DNA from: Streptomyces sp. yr375
Lineage (GTDB): Bacteria > Actinomycetota > Actinomycetes > Streptomycetales > Streptomycetaceae
Direction: 5' to 3'
NCBI RefSeq assembly: GCF_900110755.1
Contig: NZ_FOFF01000052.1
Span: forward strand, 1 to 60,006
Length of the DNA: 60,006 bases
A model generated the notes under the pieces. It ran no database searches, was not told the origin of the DNA, and worked only from the letters and a program-made list of their open reading frames with translations. A program made the position numbers and the translations under genes. Within the stretch, counting starts at the first letter, position 1. The number at the start of each line of letters is the position of its first letter. Positions 26,162 through 33,950 of this stretch are shown in pieces.

Positions 26162-26806
26162 TCACCAGTAGGTCGCATCCAATACGCGCGCGCAGTGCGG
26201 ATCCGCGTAGTCCGCCGCCATCTGCTCGCCCTCCCCTTCGAGCAGTGAGGGGAGTGCCGCGGTCAGCGCGGTGAGCGCGCCGGTCGTCCGGACGTCGGCG
26301 GCGGTCACGCCGGGCAGGCCCGCGACCCGGAAATAGAGCCGCACCCGGTCCTGATCCAGGAAGAGGAAACCGTGCAGGAGAGGGTCGCCCCAGGTCTCGT
26401 CGTACGGACGGACGAGGGTCCGCACCAGCCGCAGCCCACGGTCGGCGGCCGTCTCCGGGGCACGGTCCACGACCGCCGGGTCTACGAGGACGAGCGGCAT
26501 CCCCATCACCGTGCCGACCGCCCCCGACGGCGGACCGCACAGGGTGCGCAGCATGCCGATGACGTCGTACGCGGTCACGCCCTCCTCGCCGACGACGAGC
26601 GGGAACTCGTAGAGCGTCAGCTCGCGTGCGGATACGGCGGTCACCGGCCCGACGGCGACCCGTACGGCGTCGGCGTCGCCGGGGGCGGGCAGCACCCCGC
26701 GCAGGTACGTCGTCCCGGCGAGCGGGGCGTGGAGGTGCTGGAGCAGGAGGGGGATCAGGTCAGCCTGGTCGTGGGCGGTGTCGTCGCGTTCGGCGTCGTC
26801 GTCCAT
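26162..26806 (-). CDS. hypothetical cytoplasmic protein
   Basis: 214 aa, acidic, no signal or TM segment. Codon usage is typical, so the gene is real. I do not recognise the family. Visible: a conserved-looking TLYEFPLVVGEEGVTAYDVI stretch in the middle, VMGMPLVLVDP, and FLFLDQDRVRLYFRVAGLPG. The alternating hydrophobic pattern points to an alpha/beta fold; a role like that of SUKH or SseB-type small regulators would be a guess. It is divergent from the DUF2975/HTH pair, sharing the short region with a palindromic operator, so both may be controlled by that HTH protein. Confidence 0.6.
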   Translation of the reverse strand: MDDDAERDDTAHDQADLIPLLLQHLHAPLAGTTYLRGVLPAPGDADAVRVAVGPVTAVSARELTLYEFPLVVGEEGVTAYDVIGMLRTLCGPPSGAVGTVMGMPLVLVDPAVVDRAPETAADRGLRLVRTLVRPYDETWGDPLLHGFLFLDQDRVRLYFRVAGLPGVTAADVRTTGALTALTAALPSLLEGEGEQMAADYADPHCARVLDATYW

Positions 26807-26847
26807 GGGGTCATTGTCGGCCAGGCCTATGCCTACGCCTATGCTTC

Positions 26848-26868
26848 ATCTATCGATATTCGATAGAT
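26848..26868. promoter_or_regulatory. perfect palindromic operator before the DUF2975/HTH pair
   Basis: ATCTATCGA (26848-26856), TAT, TCGATAGAT (26860-26868): perfect 9-bp arms. A related half, ATCGTAACTCGATGG, follows at 26873-26887. It stands 35 nt ahead of the DUF2975 start in an AT-rich patch between divergent genes. The small HTH protein encoded second in the operon is the probable ligand. Two short direct repeats CCTATGCCTACG lie just to the left. Confidence 0.7.
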
Positions 26869-26902
26869 TGCCATCGTAACTCGATGGATGGAAGGATGAG
26901 CC

Positions 26903-27394
26903 ATGGGAAAGCTGGCAGTGGGTGCGTTGCGCGCCGTGCTCGGGGTGGTGCTCGTCGGCACCGTGTTCGTACAGGCGCTGATGCTGTGGACGTTGGTCAG
27001 CGGGAACGACCCGGAGGACGGGTCGATGCCGCTGACCGCGCTGCGCGTGGTCACGATCGTGGGCCTGGTGTCGGTCCAGGTCGCCCTGGTGTGCGTAGGG
27101 CGGCTGGTGGGCATGGTGCGACGCGGGACCGTGTTCTCCTCCGCCGCCTTCCGGTACGTGGACGGGGTGATCGGCGCGATCGTGGCGGCGGCCCTCGTGT
27201 GGTTCACGGTCACGGCCATCAACGCGCCGGGCCAACGCGACGACCCGGGCGTCACCCTCATCATGGGCGGGATCGGCGTGGCCATCCTCGGGGTCGCGCT
27301 CATCGTGCTCGTCCTGCGGATGCTGCTCACCCAGGCCGTCGCCCGCGACGTCGAAGCGGCGCGGATGCAGGCCGAGTTGAACGAGGTCATCTGA
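26903..27394 (+). CDS. DUF2975 membrane protein
   Basis: 163 aa with four TM helices (about residues 8-31, 48-70, 90-108 and 118-140), the DUF2975 layout. Between TM2 and TM3 lies the RLVGMVRRGTVFSSAAFRYVDG stretch, characteristic of the family, where it usually reads x-R-x-G-x-P/V-F. The function is unknown, but the gene nearly always sits directly before a small XRE/YozG-type regulator, as here, where the stop overlaps the next ATG (TGATG). GGAAGGA 6 nt ahead of the ATG fixes the start. A membrane-signal/regulator pair is the usual guess. Confidence 0.85.
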   Translation: MGKLAVGALRAVLGVVLVGTVFVQALMLWTLVSGNDPEDGSMPLTALRVVTIVGLVSVQVALVCVGRLVGMVRRGTVFSSAAFRYVDGVIGAIVAAALVWFTVTAINAPGQRDDPGVTLIMGGIGVAILGVALIVLVLRMLLTQAVARDVEAARMQAELNEVI

Positions 27395-27636
27395 TGCCGA
27401 TCGCCGTCGACATCGACGTGATGCTGGCCCGCCGGAAGATGTCCGTGGGCGAACTCGCGGACCGCGTCGGGATCACCCCCGCCAACCTCGCGGTACTCAA
27501 GAACGGCCGCGCCAAGGCAGTGCGCTTCGCCACGCTCGCCGCGCTCTGCGAGGTACTCGAGTGCCAGCCGGGCGACCTGCTGCGCTGGGAGGCGGAGGAC
27601 GCGGTGGACGAGGAGGTGGCGCATGCGCCGGCCTAG
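27394..27636 (+). CDS. small XRE-family transcriptional regulator (YozG-like)
   Basis: 80 aa, almost entirely a helix-turn-helix domain: MLARRKMSVGELADRVGI as helices 1-2, TPANLAVLKNGRAKAVRF as the recognition helix region and LAALCEVLECQPGDLLRWE as the closing helices. This is the Cro/C1 HTH_26 type that pairs with DUF2975 proteins. It probably binds the 21-bp palindrome ahead of its operon and represses it. It ends 4 nt into the convergent DUF397 gene. Confidence 0.88.
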   Translation: MPIAVDIDVMLARRKMSVGELADRVGITPANLAVLKNGRAKAVRFATLAALCEVLECQPGDLLRWEAEDAVDEEVAHAPA

Positions 27637-27830
27637 CCGCGAGTCACCGGGCCTTCGCTCACGAGCGCGGCGCGGAAGGCCAGCCAGGCGCGGGGGGTGA
27701 CACGGAGGTTGGGGCCGGCGGGGTGCTTGGAGTCACGTATGGCGATGGTGGTGGGGATGTTCGTGGCGACTTCGACGCACTCAGCCACCTTGTCGCTAAA
27801 TGTGGACTTGCGGTACTCGAAGTTGGGCAC
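27633..27830 (-). CDS. DUF397 protein of a WhiJ-like set
   Basis: 65 aa small protein of the DUF397 family: the pattern F-x-KSTFSDKVAECVEVA, IAIRDSKHPAGPNLRVTPRAW and a final FRAAL is typical. DUF397 proteins pair with Scr1-type HTH regulators and often with an RsbW-like ATPase in streptomycetes; whiJ and abaA loci are examples where the set affects development and antibiotic production. The start is GTG, 3 nt after the stop of the HTH gene, so the two are coupled. Confidence 0.88.
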   Translation of the reverse strand: MPNFEYRKSTFSDKVAECVEVATNIPTTIAIRDSKHPAGPNLRVTPRAWLAFRAALVSEGPVTRG

Positions 27831-27833
27831 GGC

Positions 27834-28721
27834 TCAGAGATCCTTGCGGAGGGCATGGAGGAACGAGACGGTGTCCCGCTCGCTCAACGAGAGTCTGGCG
27901 ATTGTCTCGAACAGCTCATCGTAGGACGCAGCCCCCTCCCCGCCTTCAACCCAGGTCTGCGTGAACAGAGTCTCCGAGTAGACAACGTCCATGGCTCCAG
28001 GCTCAGCGAATGAGATGACGTTGAACGGACCGTTCAGGCCCTGGTGCGGTCCGCCACCGAACGGAAAGACCCGAAGAGTGACGTTCGGCACCTCAGCCAT
28101 CTTCACAAGGTGGTCAATCTGCGCGCGAGCGATTTCCGATCCGCCGGGGAAGTTCCGCACCACGGCTTCGTAGATCACGGCCCGCAGCGTCAACGGCGGA
28201 GTGTCGCTCAGCCGCCGCTGCCGTTCGAGCCTCGCGGCAACGAACTCCGCATCGGGGTCCTTACGTTGGTTGAGTCCCGTAGCACCTGCGGGAAAGTCCC
28301 TCAACGCCATTGTGTATTCGGGAGTTTGCAGCAGACCAGGTACGAAGCCGGGCTGCCATGCCTTGATGGCCGTCGCCGCATTCTCCAGCGTGACGTATTC
28401 GTGCATGACGCCCAGCGTCGTGTAGTCGTCCCACCAGCCTTTTGCCTTGCGACGCTCCCGGTCGATTCTTGCCAGTTCCAGGAGTCTGCCGACCACACCG
28501 GGGTCGTGAACGCCGTACAGCTCGCACAACGCACGGATGTCCGGGTCGCGCATGGGGACCCAACCGCCCTCCATCTTGGCGACCTTCGTCGTGGAGGCGG
28601 TGAGGGCCTTGGCGGCGTGGGTCTGCGTCAGGCCGGCCGTGGTGCGCAACTTGACGAGTTCGCCACCGAGTCGGCGGCCCAGGACGGTGGACGTGCTATG
28701 GCCCTGCTGGTTTGCGGTCAC
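27834..28721 (-). CDS. Scr1-family (WhiJ-like) transcriptional regulator
   Basis: 295 aa. Residues 10-75 form an XRE helix-turn-helix (LGGELVKLRTTAGLTQTHAA, STTKVAKMEGG). The remaining 200 residues are the DUF5753 ligand/partner domain: MHEYVTLENAATAIKAWQP, VPGLLQTPEYTMALRD, the RLERQRRLSD stretch, and VTLRVFPFGGGPHQGLNGPF near the end. GTG start. In S. coelicolor such proteins repress developmental genes and are modulated by DUF397 partners. The gene is less GC-rich than its neighbours, in keeping with gain by transfer. A divergent ATP-binding gene completes the set. Confidence 0.9.
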   Translation of the reverse strand: MTANQQGHSTSTVLGRRLGGELVKLRTTAGLTQTHAAKALTASTTKVAKMEGGWVPMRDPDIRALCELYGVHDPGVVGRLLELARIDRERRKAKGWWDDYTTLGVMHEYVTLENAATAIKAWQPGFVPGLLQTPEYTMALRDFPAGATGLNQRKDPDAEFVAARLERQRRLSDTPPLTLRAVIYEAVVRNFPGGSEIARAQIDHLVKMAEVPNVTLRVFPFGGGPHQGLNGPFNVISFAEPGAMDVVYSETLFTQTWVEGGEGAASYDELFETIARLSLSERDTVSFLHALRKDL

Positions 28722-28882
28722 GCTCGTGCTCCTCGTGGCATTGATGCGGCGTCAGTCTGACCTGCCGAGGAAGAGCCGTGCAAACCGTTCGGGGGAATTC
28801 CTCCGAGAGTAGGTTGCACTGGAGGCGTGCCCCCCTCTACCGTCGGTGACGCACCGATCACAGAGCAGTGGAGGTGAGCGGC

Positions 28883-29350
28883 ATGGCCGCCCCCGATGAG
28901 TCCGAGCCCCTCGCGTACGACCGTCTCGACTACACCCCGCTCCCCAGGAGCGTGAGCCTGGCCCGGCGCAGAGCCCACCGGCTTCTCACCGAGTGGGGGC
29001 ATCCCGAACTCGCCGCCGACACCGCCCTGTTGGTCTCCGAGCTGGGCGGCAACGCCGTGCTCCACGGGTGCCTTCGCGATCGGCTCTTCCGAGTGGAACT
29101 CGCCCTCACCGAGCGCTCGTTGCGGATCGCCGTGTCCGACCCGAAGGGTGAACTGCGGCCGTACCCGCGGGAAGCGACCGCCGACGACCTGTTCGGGCGG
29201 GGGCTGCTGATCGTCGGGCAGGTCGCCGACCGGTGGGGCATCCGCGAGCTGACCGTCGGCAAGGCGGTGTGGTGCGAGCTGGACCGCCGTGACGGTGTCG
29301 AAGCCGTGCGGGTCGACGGCGGTCGGGTCGAGCGGCGTGGCGTGGCGTGA
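28883..29350 (+). CDS. RsbW-like ATP-binding protein (anti-sigma factor type)
   Basis: 155 aa GHKL ATPase of the HATPase_c_2 class. N-box LLVSELGGNAVLHG (near residues 50-63; the usual Asn-Ala is kept), RIAVSDPKGELRP as the G1 box equivalent, and GRGLLIVGQVADRWG as the G2 lid. The second glycine box is typical for the hundreds of small streptomycete ATPases of this kind, which bind sigma factors or other regulators. ATG at 28883 is chosen because GGAGGTGA lies 5 nt before it; the earlier GTG overlaps that site. It is divergent from the Scr1 gene. Confidence 0.87.
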   Translation: MAAPDESEPLAYDRLDYTPLPRSVSLARRRAHRLLTEWGHPELAADTALLVSELGGNAVLHGCLRDRLFRVELALTERSLRIAVSDPKGELRPYPREATADDLFGRGLLIVGQVADRWGIRELTVGKAVWCELDRRDGVEAVRVDGGRVERRGVA

Positions 29351-29378
29351 GCTGTCACGCCGTACCCGTTAACGCAAC

Positions 29379-29415
29379 GGCGGCCTCGGTCCCGGGGTTC
29401 GGGATCGAGGCCGCC
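29379..29415. terminator. bidirectional terminator
   Basis: GGCGGCCTCG (29379-29388) pairs with CGAGGCCGCC (29406-29415), with an inner TCCC/GGGA extension. It lies between the convergent ATPase and M4 protease genes. Confidence 0.85.
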
Positions 29416-29439
29416 GCGTCAATCGCCCGCGAGACGCGG

Positions 29440-31086
29440 TCAGTTCACGTTGACCGCGGTCCAGGCTGCCGCTACCGCGTTGTACTCGGTGGTGCCGGTG
29501 CCGTAGAGGTCGCGGGCCGCGTTGAGGGTTGCCGTTCTGGCTGCCGCGTAGTTGGTGGACGAGGTCATGTAGACCGTCAGCGCCCGGTACCAGATCGCGC
29601 CCAGCTTGTCGCGGCCGATGCCGGTGAGCGTGGAGCCGTTGTACGTCGGGGAGTTGTACGTGACGCCGTTGATGGTCTTCGTGCCGCTGCCCTCCGCGAG
29701 GAGGTACGCGAAGTGGTTGGCCACGCCTGAGGAGTAGTGGACGTCGAGGTTGCCGACCGAACTGCTCCAGTAGTCGGCCGAGTTGGCGTCCTTGCTCGGC
29801 TTGTCCATGTAGCGCAGGGCGTCCCGGCCGAAGCCGGAGCGGACTATCTCCTCGCCGATGAGGTAGTCGCCGGGGTCGGAGGCGTTGCCCGCGTAGAACT
29901 CCACCAGGGTGCCGAAGATGTCGGACGTCGCCTCGTTCAGGCCGCCGGACTCCCCCGAGTAGGTGAGCGCGGCCGTCTTCGACGTGACGCCGTGGGACAT
30001 CTCGTGGCCGGCGACGTCCAGGCCCACCAGCGGGCCGAGTTGGGTGCCGTCACCGTCGCCGTACGTCATGCAGAAGCAACTGTCGTCCCAGAAGGCGTTG
30101 GCGTAGTTGTTGCCGTAGTGGACGCGGTTGTAGGAGCCCTTGCCGTCGTTGCCGATGCCGTTGCGGCCGTGGACGTTCTTGTAGTAGTCCCAGGTCGTGT
30201 CGGTGCCGTACTGGGCGTCCACGGCGGCCGTCGAGCGGTCCGAACTCGCCCCCGTTCCCCAGTGGTTGTCGGCGTCCGTGAAGAGGGTCGCGGGGGCGCG
30301 GCTGATGCAGATGCCGAAGATGCACAGGTCGGTCTTGTTGGCCGCGTCACCGGTGTAGGTGTTGCCGCGCGTCGGATCCTTGAGCTGGTACGTCGATCCC
30401 GAGAGGGTCGTCTCCAACGGGACCGTGCCGCCGTACAGGGACTTGCCGTCGCCCGTCGCGGTCTCGATGGTGTCCCAGGCGTCGATCTGGGCGCCGGTGC
30501 GGGCATCGGTCAGGACCGCGCGGGCGACCGGGTTGCCGAGCGAGTCCAGGGCGACGACGTTCGTCCGCCAGGCCAGTCTCGGGGCGCCGTGCAGGGCGTC
30601 GACCACCAGTTGCGGCTTGGCCTTCACCTGCTTCAGGGGCTCGCCCAGGTTGGCCGCGCGCAGGGCGTTGACGGCCGCGTCGGCGGCCTTCGGGGCGGCG
30701 AGGGCCGGGGTGATGGTCGGCAGCGAGATCGCCGCCCGCGTCGCCCGGTCCGCGTTGCGGTACGTGCCGTCGGGGGCCAGGTGCACGACGAAGTCGCCGC
30801 CCAGGACGGGTAGTTGGCGGTACGTACGGTCGTAGCGGACGTGCTGCGCGCCGTCCTTGTCGACGACCACGTCCCGCACGGAGGTGCCCTGTACGGAGGT
30901 CAGGCCCAGGGCCGTCGCATGGTCGGCGAGAGCCGTCGCCGCGTGTTCCAGGGCGGTGGCGCGGGTCGGTCGATCGGCCGCGTCGGCGACCGGGGAGAGC
31001 ACGGCGGCCAGAAGCGTGGCCGTGGTGGCGGCTATGCCGGCGGTGGCGAGACGGGAACCTCGGACGTGCTGCCGTATCCGACTCAT
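29440..31086 (-). CDS. secreted M4 family zinc metalloprotease (thermolysin type)
   Basis: 548 aa pre-pro-protease from the ATG at 31086 (GAGGAGA upstream). Signal peptide 1-38, cleavage near VADAADR. FTP and PepSY propeptide domains run to about residue 210. The catalytic domain has H361-E362-M-S-H365 and the third zinc ligand E385 in GGLNEATSD; a further His lies in DVHYSSGVANHF. No C-terminal PPC or lectin domain follows. Two Cys pairs (LCIFGICIS and SCFC) are probably disulphides. S. coelicolor has a similar secreted metalloprotease in the same gene neighbourhood, as far as I recall. Confidence 0.95.
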   Translation of the reverse strand: MSRIRQHVRGSRLATAGIAATTATLLAAVLSPVADAADRPTRATALEHAATALADHATALGLTSVQGTSVRDVVVDKDGAQHVRYDRTYRQLPVLGGDFVVHLAPDGTYRNADRATRAAISLPTITPALAAPKAADAAVNALRAANLGEPLKQVKAKPQLVVDALHGAPRLAWRTNVVALDSLGNPVARAVLTDARTGAQIDAWDTIETATGDGKSLYGGTVPLETTLSGSTYQLKDPTRGNTYTGDAANKTDLCIFGICISRAPATLFTDADNHWGTGASSDRSTAAVDAQYGTDTTWDYYKNVHGRNGIGNDGKGSYNRVHYGNNYANAFWDDSCFCMTYGDGDGTQLGPLVGLDVAGHEMSHGVTSKTAALTYSGESGGLNEATSDIFGTLVEFYAGNASDPGDYLIGEEIVRSGFGRDALRYMDKPSKDANSADYWSSSVGNLDVHYSSGVANHFAYLLAEGSGTKTINGVTYNSPTYNGSTLTGIGRDKLGAIWYRALTVYMTSSTNYAAARTATLNAARDLYGTGTTEYNAVAAAWTAVNVN

Positions 31087-31142
31087 CAGTGTCTGAAGTC
31101 TCCTCGGGAAGGCGCCGCGGGGGGCGCGTGTGGGGGTGGAGG

Positions 31143-31217
31143 CGAGGCGAGGCGAGATGAGATGAGGTGCGGTGAGGTGAGGTGAGGTGAGGTGGAGCGC
31201 GATGGAGCGCGGTGCGG
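31143..31217. repeat. pentanucleotide tandem repeats in the M4 protease leader
   Basis: Runs of AGGCG (x3) and GGTGA/GAGGT (about 5 in a row at 31169-31194), with degenerate copies to either side. On the transcript strand of the protease this reads as repeated TCACC. The tract begins some 57 nt upstream of the start codon. Confidence 0.75.
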
Positions 31218-31349
31218 TGGCGCTGGCTTCGTCCTGACCCCTGGCATTTAAGTGGGCATGACATGTCGTGTCCATAGCGCCTCCACAGGTTCCGTGCGGG
31301 GCAGGTGCGGGGGCCCGTGCCGGGTCGGCGAGGGGAGAGAATCGTTTCC

Positions 31350-31817
31350 GTGACCGGACCCGAACTCCCCTTCTTCGTCTACGGCACCCTCCGCCCCGGC
31401 GAGGTCAACCACGACCGCTTCCTGCACGGCCGCACCCTCCGCGAGGAGCCGGCCCGCCTGACGGGCGCGGTGCTGTACCACGGGCCGGGCTATCCCTACG
31501 CGGTCGAGGTGCCGGGCACCACCGACAGCGGCAGTGCCAGTGGCATCGGCGTCGGCATCGACACCGGTGTCGCGGGGGATCTCGTGACGGCCGTTCCGTC
31601 GGAGTACACGCGCCTGCTCGCCTCGCTCGACCGGCTGGAGGAGTACCGGCCGGGCGACCCGCGCAACCTCTACGAGCGGGTCGAGCGGGCGGTGTTCCCT
31701 GCGGACCGCTCCGCGCCCGTGCGCGCCTGGGTCTACGTCGCCGCGCCCGCCGTCGCCGTCCGGCTGCGGGCCCGGGGGAAACTGGTCGAGGGCGGGGACT
31801 GGCTCGCGCGGCGGTGA
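31350..31817 (+). CDS. gamma-glutamylcyclotransferase-like protein
   Basis: 155 aa from GTG 31350 (GGGGAGAG 11 nt upstream). It has the AIG2/GGCT fold mark FFVYGTLRPGEVNHDRFL at residues 9-26, where YGTLRPG binds the gamma-glutamyl group, and LDRLEEYRPGDPRNLYER, with the catalytic Glu in the LEEY-type stretch. The family releases 5-oxoproline from gamma-glutamyl-amines or peptides. An insertion rich in Ser/Gly (TTDSGSASGIGVGIDTG) splits the central strand region, unusual but in frame and probably a surface loop. Confidence 0.82.
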   Translation: MTGPELPFFVYGTLRPGEVNHDRFLHGRTLREEPARLTGAVLYHGPGYPYAVEVPGTTDSGSASGIGVGIDTGVAGDLVTAVPSEYTRLLASLDRLEEYRPGDPRNLYERVERAVFPADRSAPVRAWVYVAAPAVAVRLRARGKLVEGGDWLARR

Positions 31818-31966
31818 CCGTCGCCTCGGTCCGGCGGACCGGCGGTCACCCGTTCACACCCCCTGCGGGCCGTTTTCCGTACCGTGCCGCCACCACGGCG
31901 ATGACCTGCTGAAACACCGTCACGGACGGACCTGCCGGGCCGGCATCTGACACCCGTTCATCCCAT

Positions 31967-31985
31967 TCCTGACGTCGCATCAGGA
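31967..31985. promoter_or_regulatory. small dyad in the leader of the secreted protein gene
   Basis: TCCTGA (31967-31972), 7 nt, TCAGGA (31980-31985). It is located 74 nt ahead of the start at 32059. A regulator site or RNA hairpin is possible. Otherwise 31818-32058 shows nothing recognisable. Confidence 0.25.
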
Positions 31986-32058
31986 AGCGCGCTCGCGCCA
32001 CTGCGACTTACCTCGGAGCAGAAGGGCAGGGAATCTCGAAGAGCTCGAAGGAGCATCC

Positions 32059-32592
32059 ATGCGACGTACCGTCCGGCTGCTGACCGGTACCGCGCTCGCC
32101 GTCGTCGCCGCGGCCGGGGTCGCCGTACCGGCCGCCCACGCGGCGGCCGGTGCCCGGGGCGGGAGCCTGGCGGTGTACCCCGCCACGGCGGTGCCGGGCG
32201 GGCACGTGTCGGTGAACACGGCGGCGTGCGGGGACGGCGGGGCGGCGACGGGCGACGCGGGGGCGGTGGGCGCCGGTCGTTTCGCGCTCGCGCCCAGCGC
32301 GCACGAGGGTGAGGCGATCGGGCAGTTCCTGGTGCCGCCGAGCGCGCAGCCGGGGACGTACGAGATCGTCGCGGAGTGTGCCGGAGACGGGCGGCGGATC
32401 ACCGGGGACATGGTGATCACGCTGGCCTCGGACCGGCAGCCGGTGCTTCCGCGAGGAAGTGTGAAGACGGGGGTCGGCGGCGCACTGGGCCCCGACCCCG
32501 TACAGACCGCGGCCGGTGTGGCGGCTCTCGCCGTCGCCGCCGCGGGCGGTACCTGGCTCCTGCATCGCCGGGCGAGAGGCGACGGGTTCTGA
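32059..32592 (+). CDS. secreted, C-terminally membrane-anchored protein beside sortase
   Basis: 177 aa. Signal peptide 1-30 (cleavage near AAHAA). The exported part, with Cys at CGDG and ECAG likely disulphide-bonded, looks like an immunoglobulin-type beta domain (GGSLAVYPATAVPGGHVSVN, AQPGTYEIVAECAG). Residues 150-171 are a C-terminal TM helix followed by RRARGD. There is no LPxTG motif, so it is probably not a substrate of the neighbouring sortase in the usual sense. Proteins of this type regularly precede class F sortases in streptomycetes. Function unknown. ATG with AAGGAG 9 nt upstream. Confidence 0.8.
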   Translation: MRRTVRLLTGTALAVVAAAGVAVPAAHAAAGARGGSLAVYPATAVPGGHVSVNTAACGDGGAATGDAGAVGAGRFALAPSAHEGEAIGQFLVPPSAQPGTYEIVAECAGDGRRITGDMVITLASDRQPVLPRGSVKTGVGGALGPDPVQTAAGVAALAVAAAGGTWLLHRRARGDGF

Positions 32593-32692
32593 CGGACACC
32601 CTCCGCTGTCCGTCAGCCGGTACCGCATGTCCCCGCCCCCTCCGGGTCCGACGCCCCTCGCGACCCGGAGGGGGCACGGGGTCCCCATTAGT

Positions 32693-32747
32693 GGAGTTCA
32701 CGTAGTGGAGTTCACGGAGTTCATGGAGTTCATGGAGTTCACGGAGA
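32693..32747 (+). repeat. 9-bp tandem repeats just ahead of the sortase gene
   Basis: GGAGTTCAC/T is repeated at least five times between 32693 and 32747, three copies being perfectly in tandem (period 9). The tract runs straight into the ribosome site GGAGAGGG of the sortase gene. Confidence 0.8.
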
Positions 32748-32757
32748 GGGTTTCGGC

Positions 32758-33390
32758 ATGCGCAAGGTCGGCAACAGCGCCATAGCGGCCGTCACCGTGG
32801 TCGCCCTCGGCTGCGGCGCGTGGCTGCTGCACAGCGGCGCCGAGACGCATCCCCCGCCGCAGCCGTCCGCGGCCCAGGCCCACTCGGGCGGCGGCGGCGC
32901 GTCGACCGGGTCGGGCCGGTCCGCGCCGGCGCTGCCGCCCTCCCCGCCCGACCGCGTCCGCATCCCCGCGATCCACGTCGACGCCCCCCTTACGGGCCTC
33001 GCCCTCACCTCCGCCGGCAGCCTGGACGTCCCGCCCGCCGAGAAGGAGAATCTCGCCGGCTGGTACGAGGCCGGGACCACCCCAGGTGAGACGGGCACCG
33101 CGATCGTCGCAGGCCACGTCGACAACGCCGACGGCCCCGCCGTCTTCTACGACCTGGGGGCCCTGCGCAAGGGCAGCGCCATCGAGGTGGACCGGCGCGA
33201 CGGAAGCGTCGCCGTGTTCACCGTCGACGCCGTCGAGGTCTACCAGGCGCGCGCCTTCCCCGACGCGAAGGTGTACGGGGCGGCGGGCCGGCCCGAGCTG
33301 CGGGTGATCACCTGCGGTGGGGGTTTCTCACGGTCGACCGGTTACGAGGGGAACGTCGTCGTCTTCGCGCACCTCACCGGGAGCCGCTGA
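32758..33390 (+). CDS. class F sortase
   Basis: Cysteine transpeptidase of 210 aa. N-terminal TM anchor at residues 7-24, then a Gly/Ser/Pro-rich linker to about residue 63, then the sortase beta-barrel. Active-site residues are visible: H120 (VAGHVD), C186 (ITCGGG) and R192 or a nearby Arg (SRSTGYEGN). Class F is the actinobacterial type; its substrates are mostly undefined. It may act on cell-wall proteins encoded elsewhere. GGAGAGGG lies 8 nt before the ATG. The end overlaps the convergent CPT-like gene by 17 nt. Confidence 0.92.
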   Translation: MRKVGNSAIAAVTVVALGCGAWLLHSGAETHPPPQPSAAQAHSGGGGASTGSGRSAPALPPSPPDRVRIPAIHVDAPLTGLALTSAGSLDVPPAEKENLAGWYEAGTTPGETGTAIVAGHVDNADGPAVFYDLGALRKGSAIEVDRRDGSVAVFTVDAVEVYQARAFPDAKVYGAAGRPELRVITCGGGFSRSTGYEGNVVVFAHLTGSR

Positions 33391-33916
33391 CCACCGACCT
33401 GGCGATGGCCCGCGCGCACTCCAGCGCCTCGGTGTGCGTGGTGTCGACCTCCAGGTCGTAGACCACGCCCCGGTGCACCGGCTCCGCCTGCCGCTCGGCC
33501 ATCCCCCGCACCCGGTCGCCGCGGCCGATCTCCCGGCCCGCCGCCACCGACGCCTCGCACCGGACGCCGACCCAGCGCACGTCCAGCCCGTCCAGTACCT
33601 TGCGCCACCGGTCCTGACTGGCACCGCCGCCGAGGAAGACGTCGTCGATGATCACCCGGGCCCCGGCGTGCGCCATCGCGGCGATGCCCGTCGCCCACGC
33701 CGCCTCCAGCGTCGTGAACTCCTCGCCGACGCTCACCTCGCCGTCCGCCCCGAACTCGATCCCCGCGCCCGAGCCGGGCATCGCCTCGATCAGCGAGTCG
33801 ACCCCGAAGGCCAGCCAGGGCTGCGGCAGGACCGCCTGAAGACACCGCACGATCCCGGACTTGCCGGAACTGGAACCGCCGTTCAGCACGATCACCTGAG
33901 TCGTCACGCCGGTCAC
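33374..33916 (-). CDS. chloramphenicol phosphotransferase-like (CPT) kinase
   Basis: 180 aa P-loop protein. Walker A at residues 13-20 (GGSSSGKS), the candidate catalytic Asp D40 (FGVDSLIEAMPG), and VIIDDVFLGGG for the Walker B-like strand; these match the CPT family, whose founder phosphorylates chloramphenicol in its producer S. venezuelae. Many family members have unknown substrates, so resistance should not be assumed. The start is GTG at 33916; another GTG lies three codons in. It stands 35 nt from the TauE/SafE gene on the same strand. Confidence 0.85.
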   Translation of the reverse strand: MTGVTTQVIVLNGGSSSGKSGIVRCLQAVLPQPWLAFGVDSLIEAMPGSGAGIEFGADGEVSVGEEFTTLEAAWATGIAAMAHAGARVIIDDVFLGGGASQDRWRKVLDGLDVRWVGVRCEASVAAGREIGRGDRVRGMAERQAEPVHRGVVYDLEVDTTHTEALECARAIARSVVSGSR

Positions 33917-33950
33917 CCTAGGGGAGCACCCGTAGACGGCCCACTCGTTT

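Noticed and set aside
33374..33916. Chloramphenicol resistance gene
   Set aside because: The family match is good but most CPT-like proteins have no proven substrate, so only a CPT-like kinase is called.
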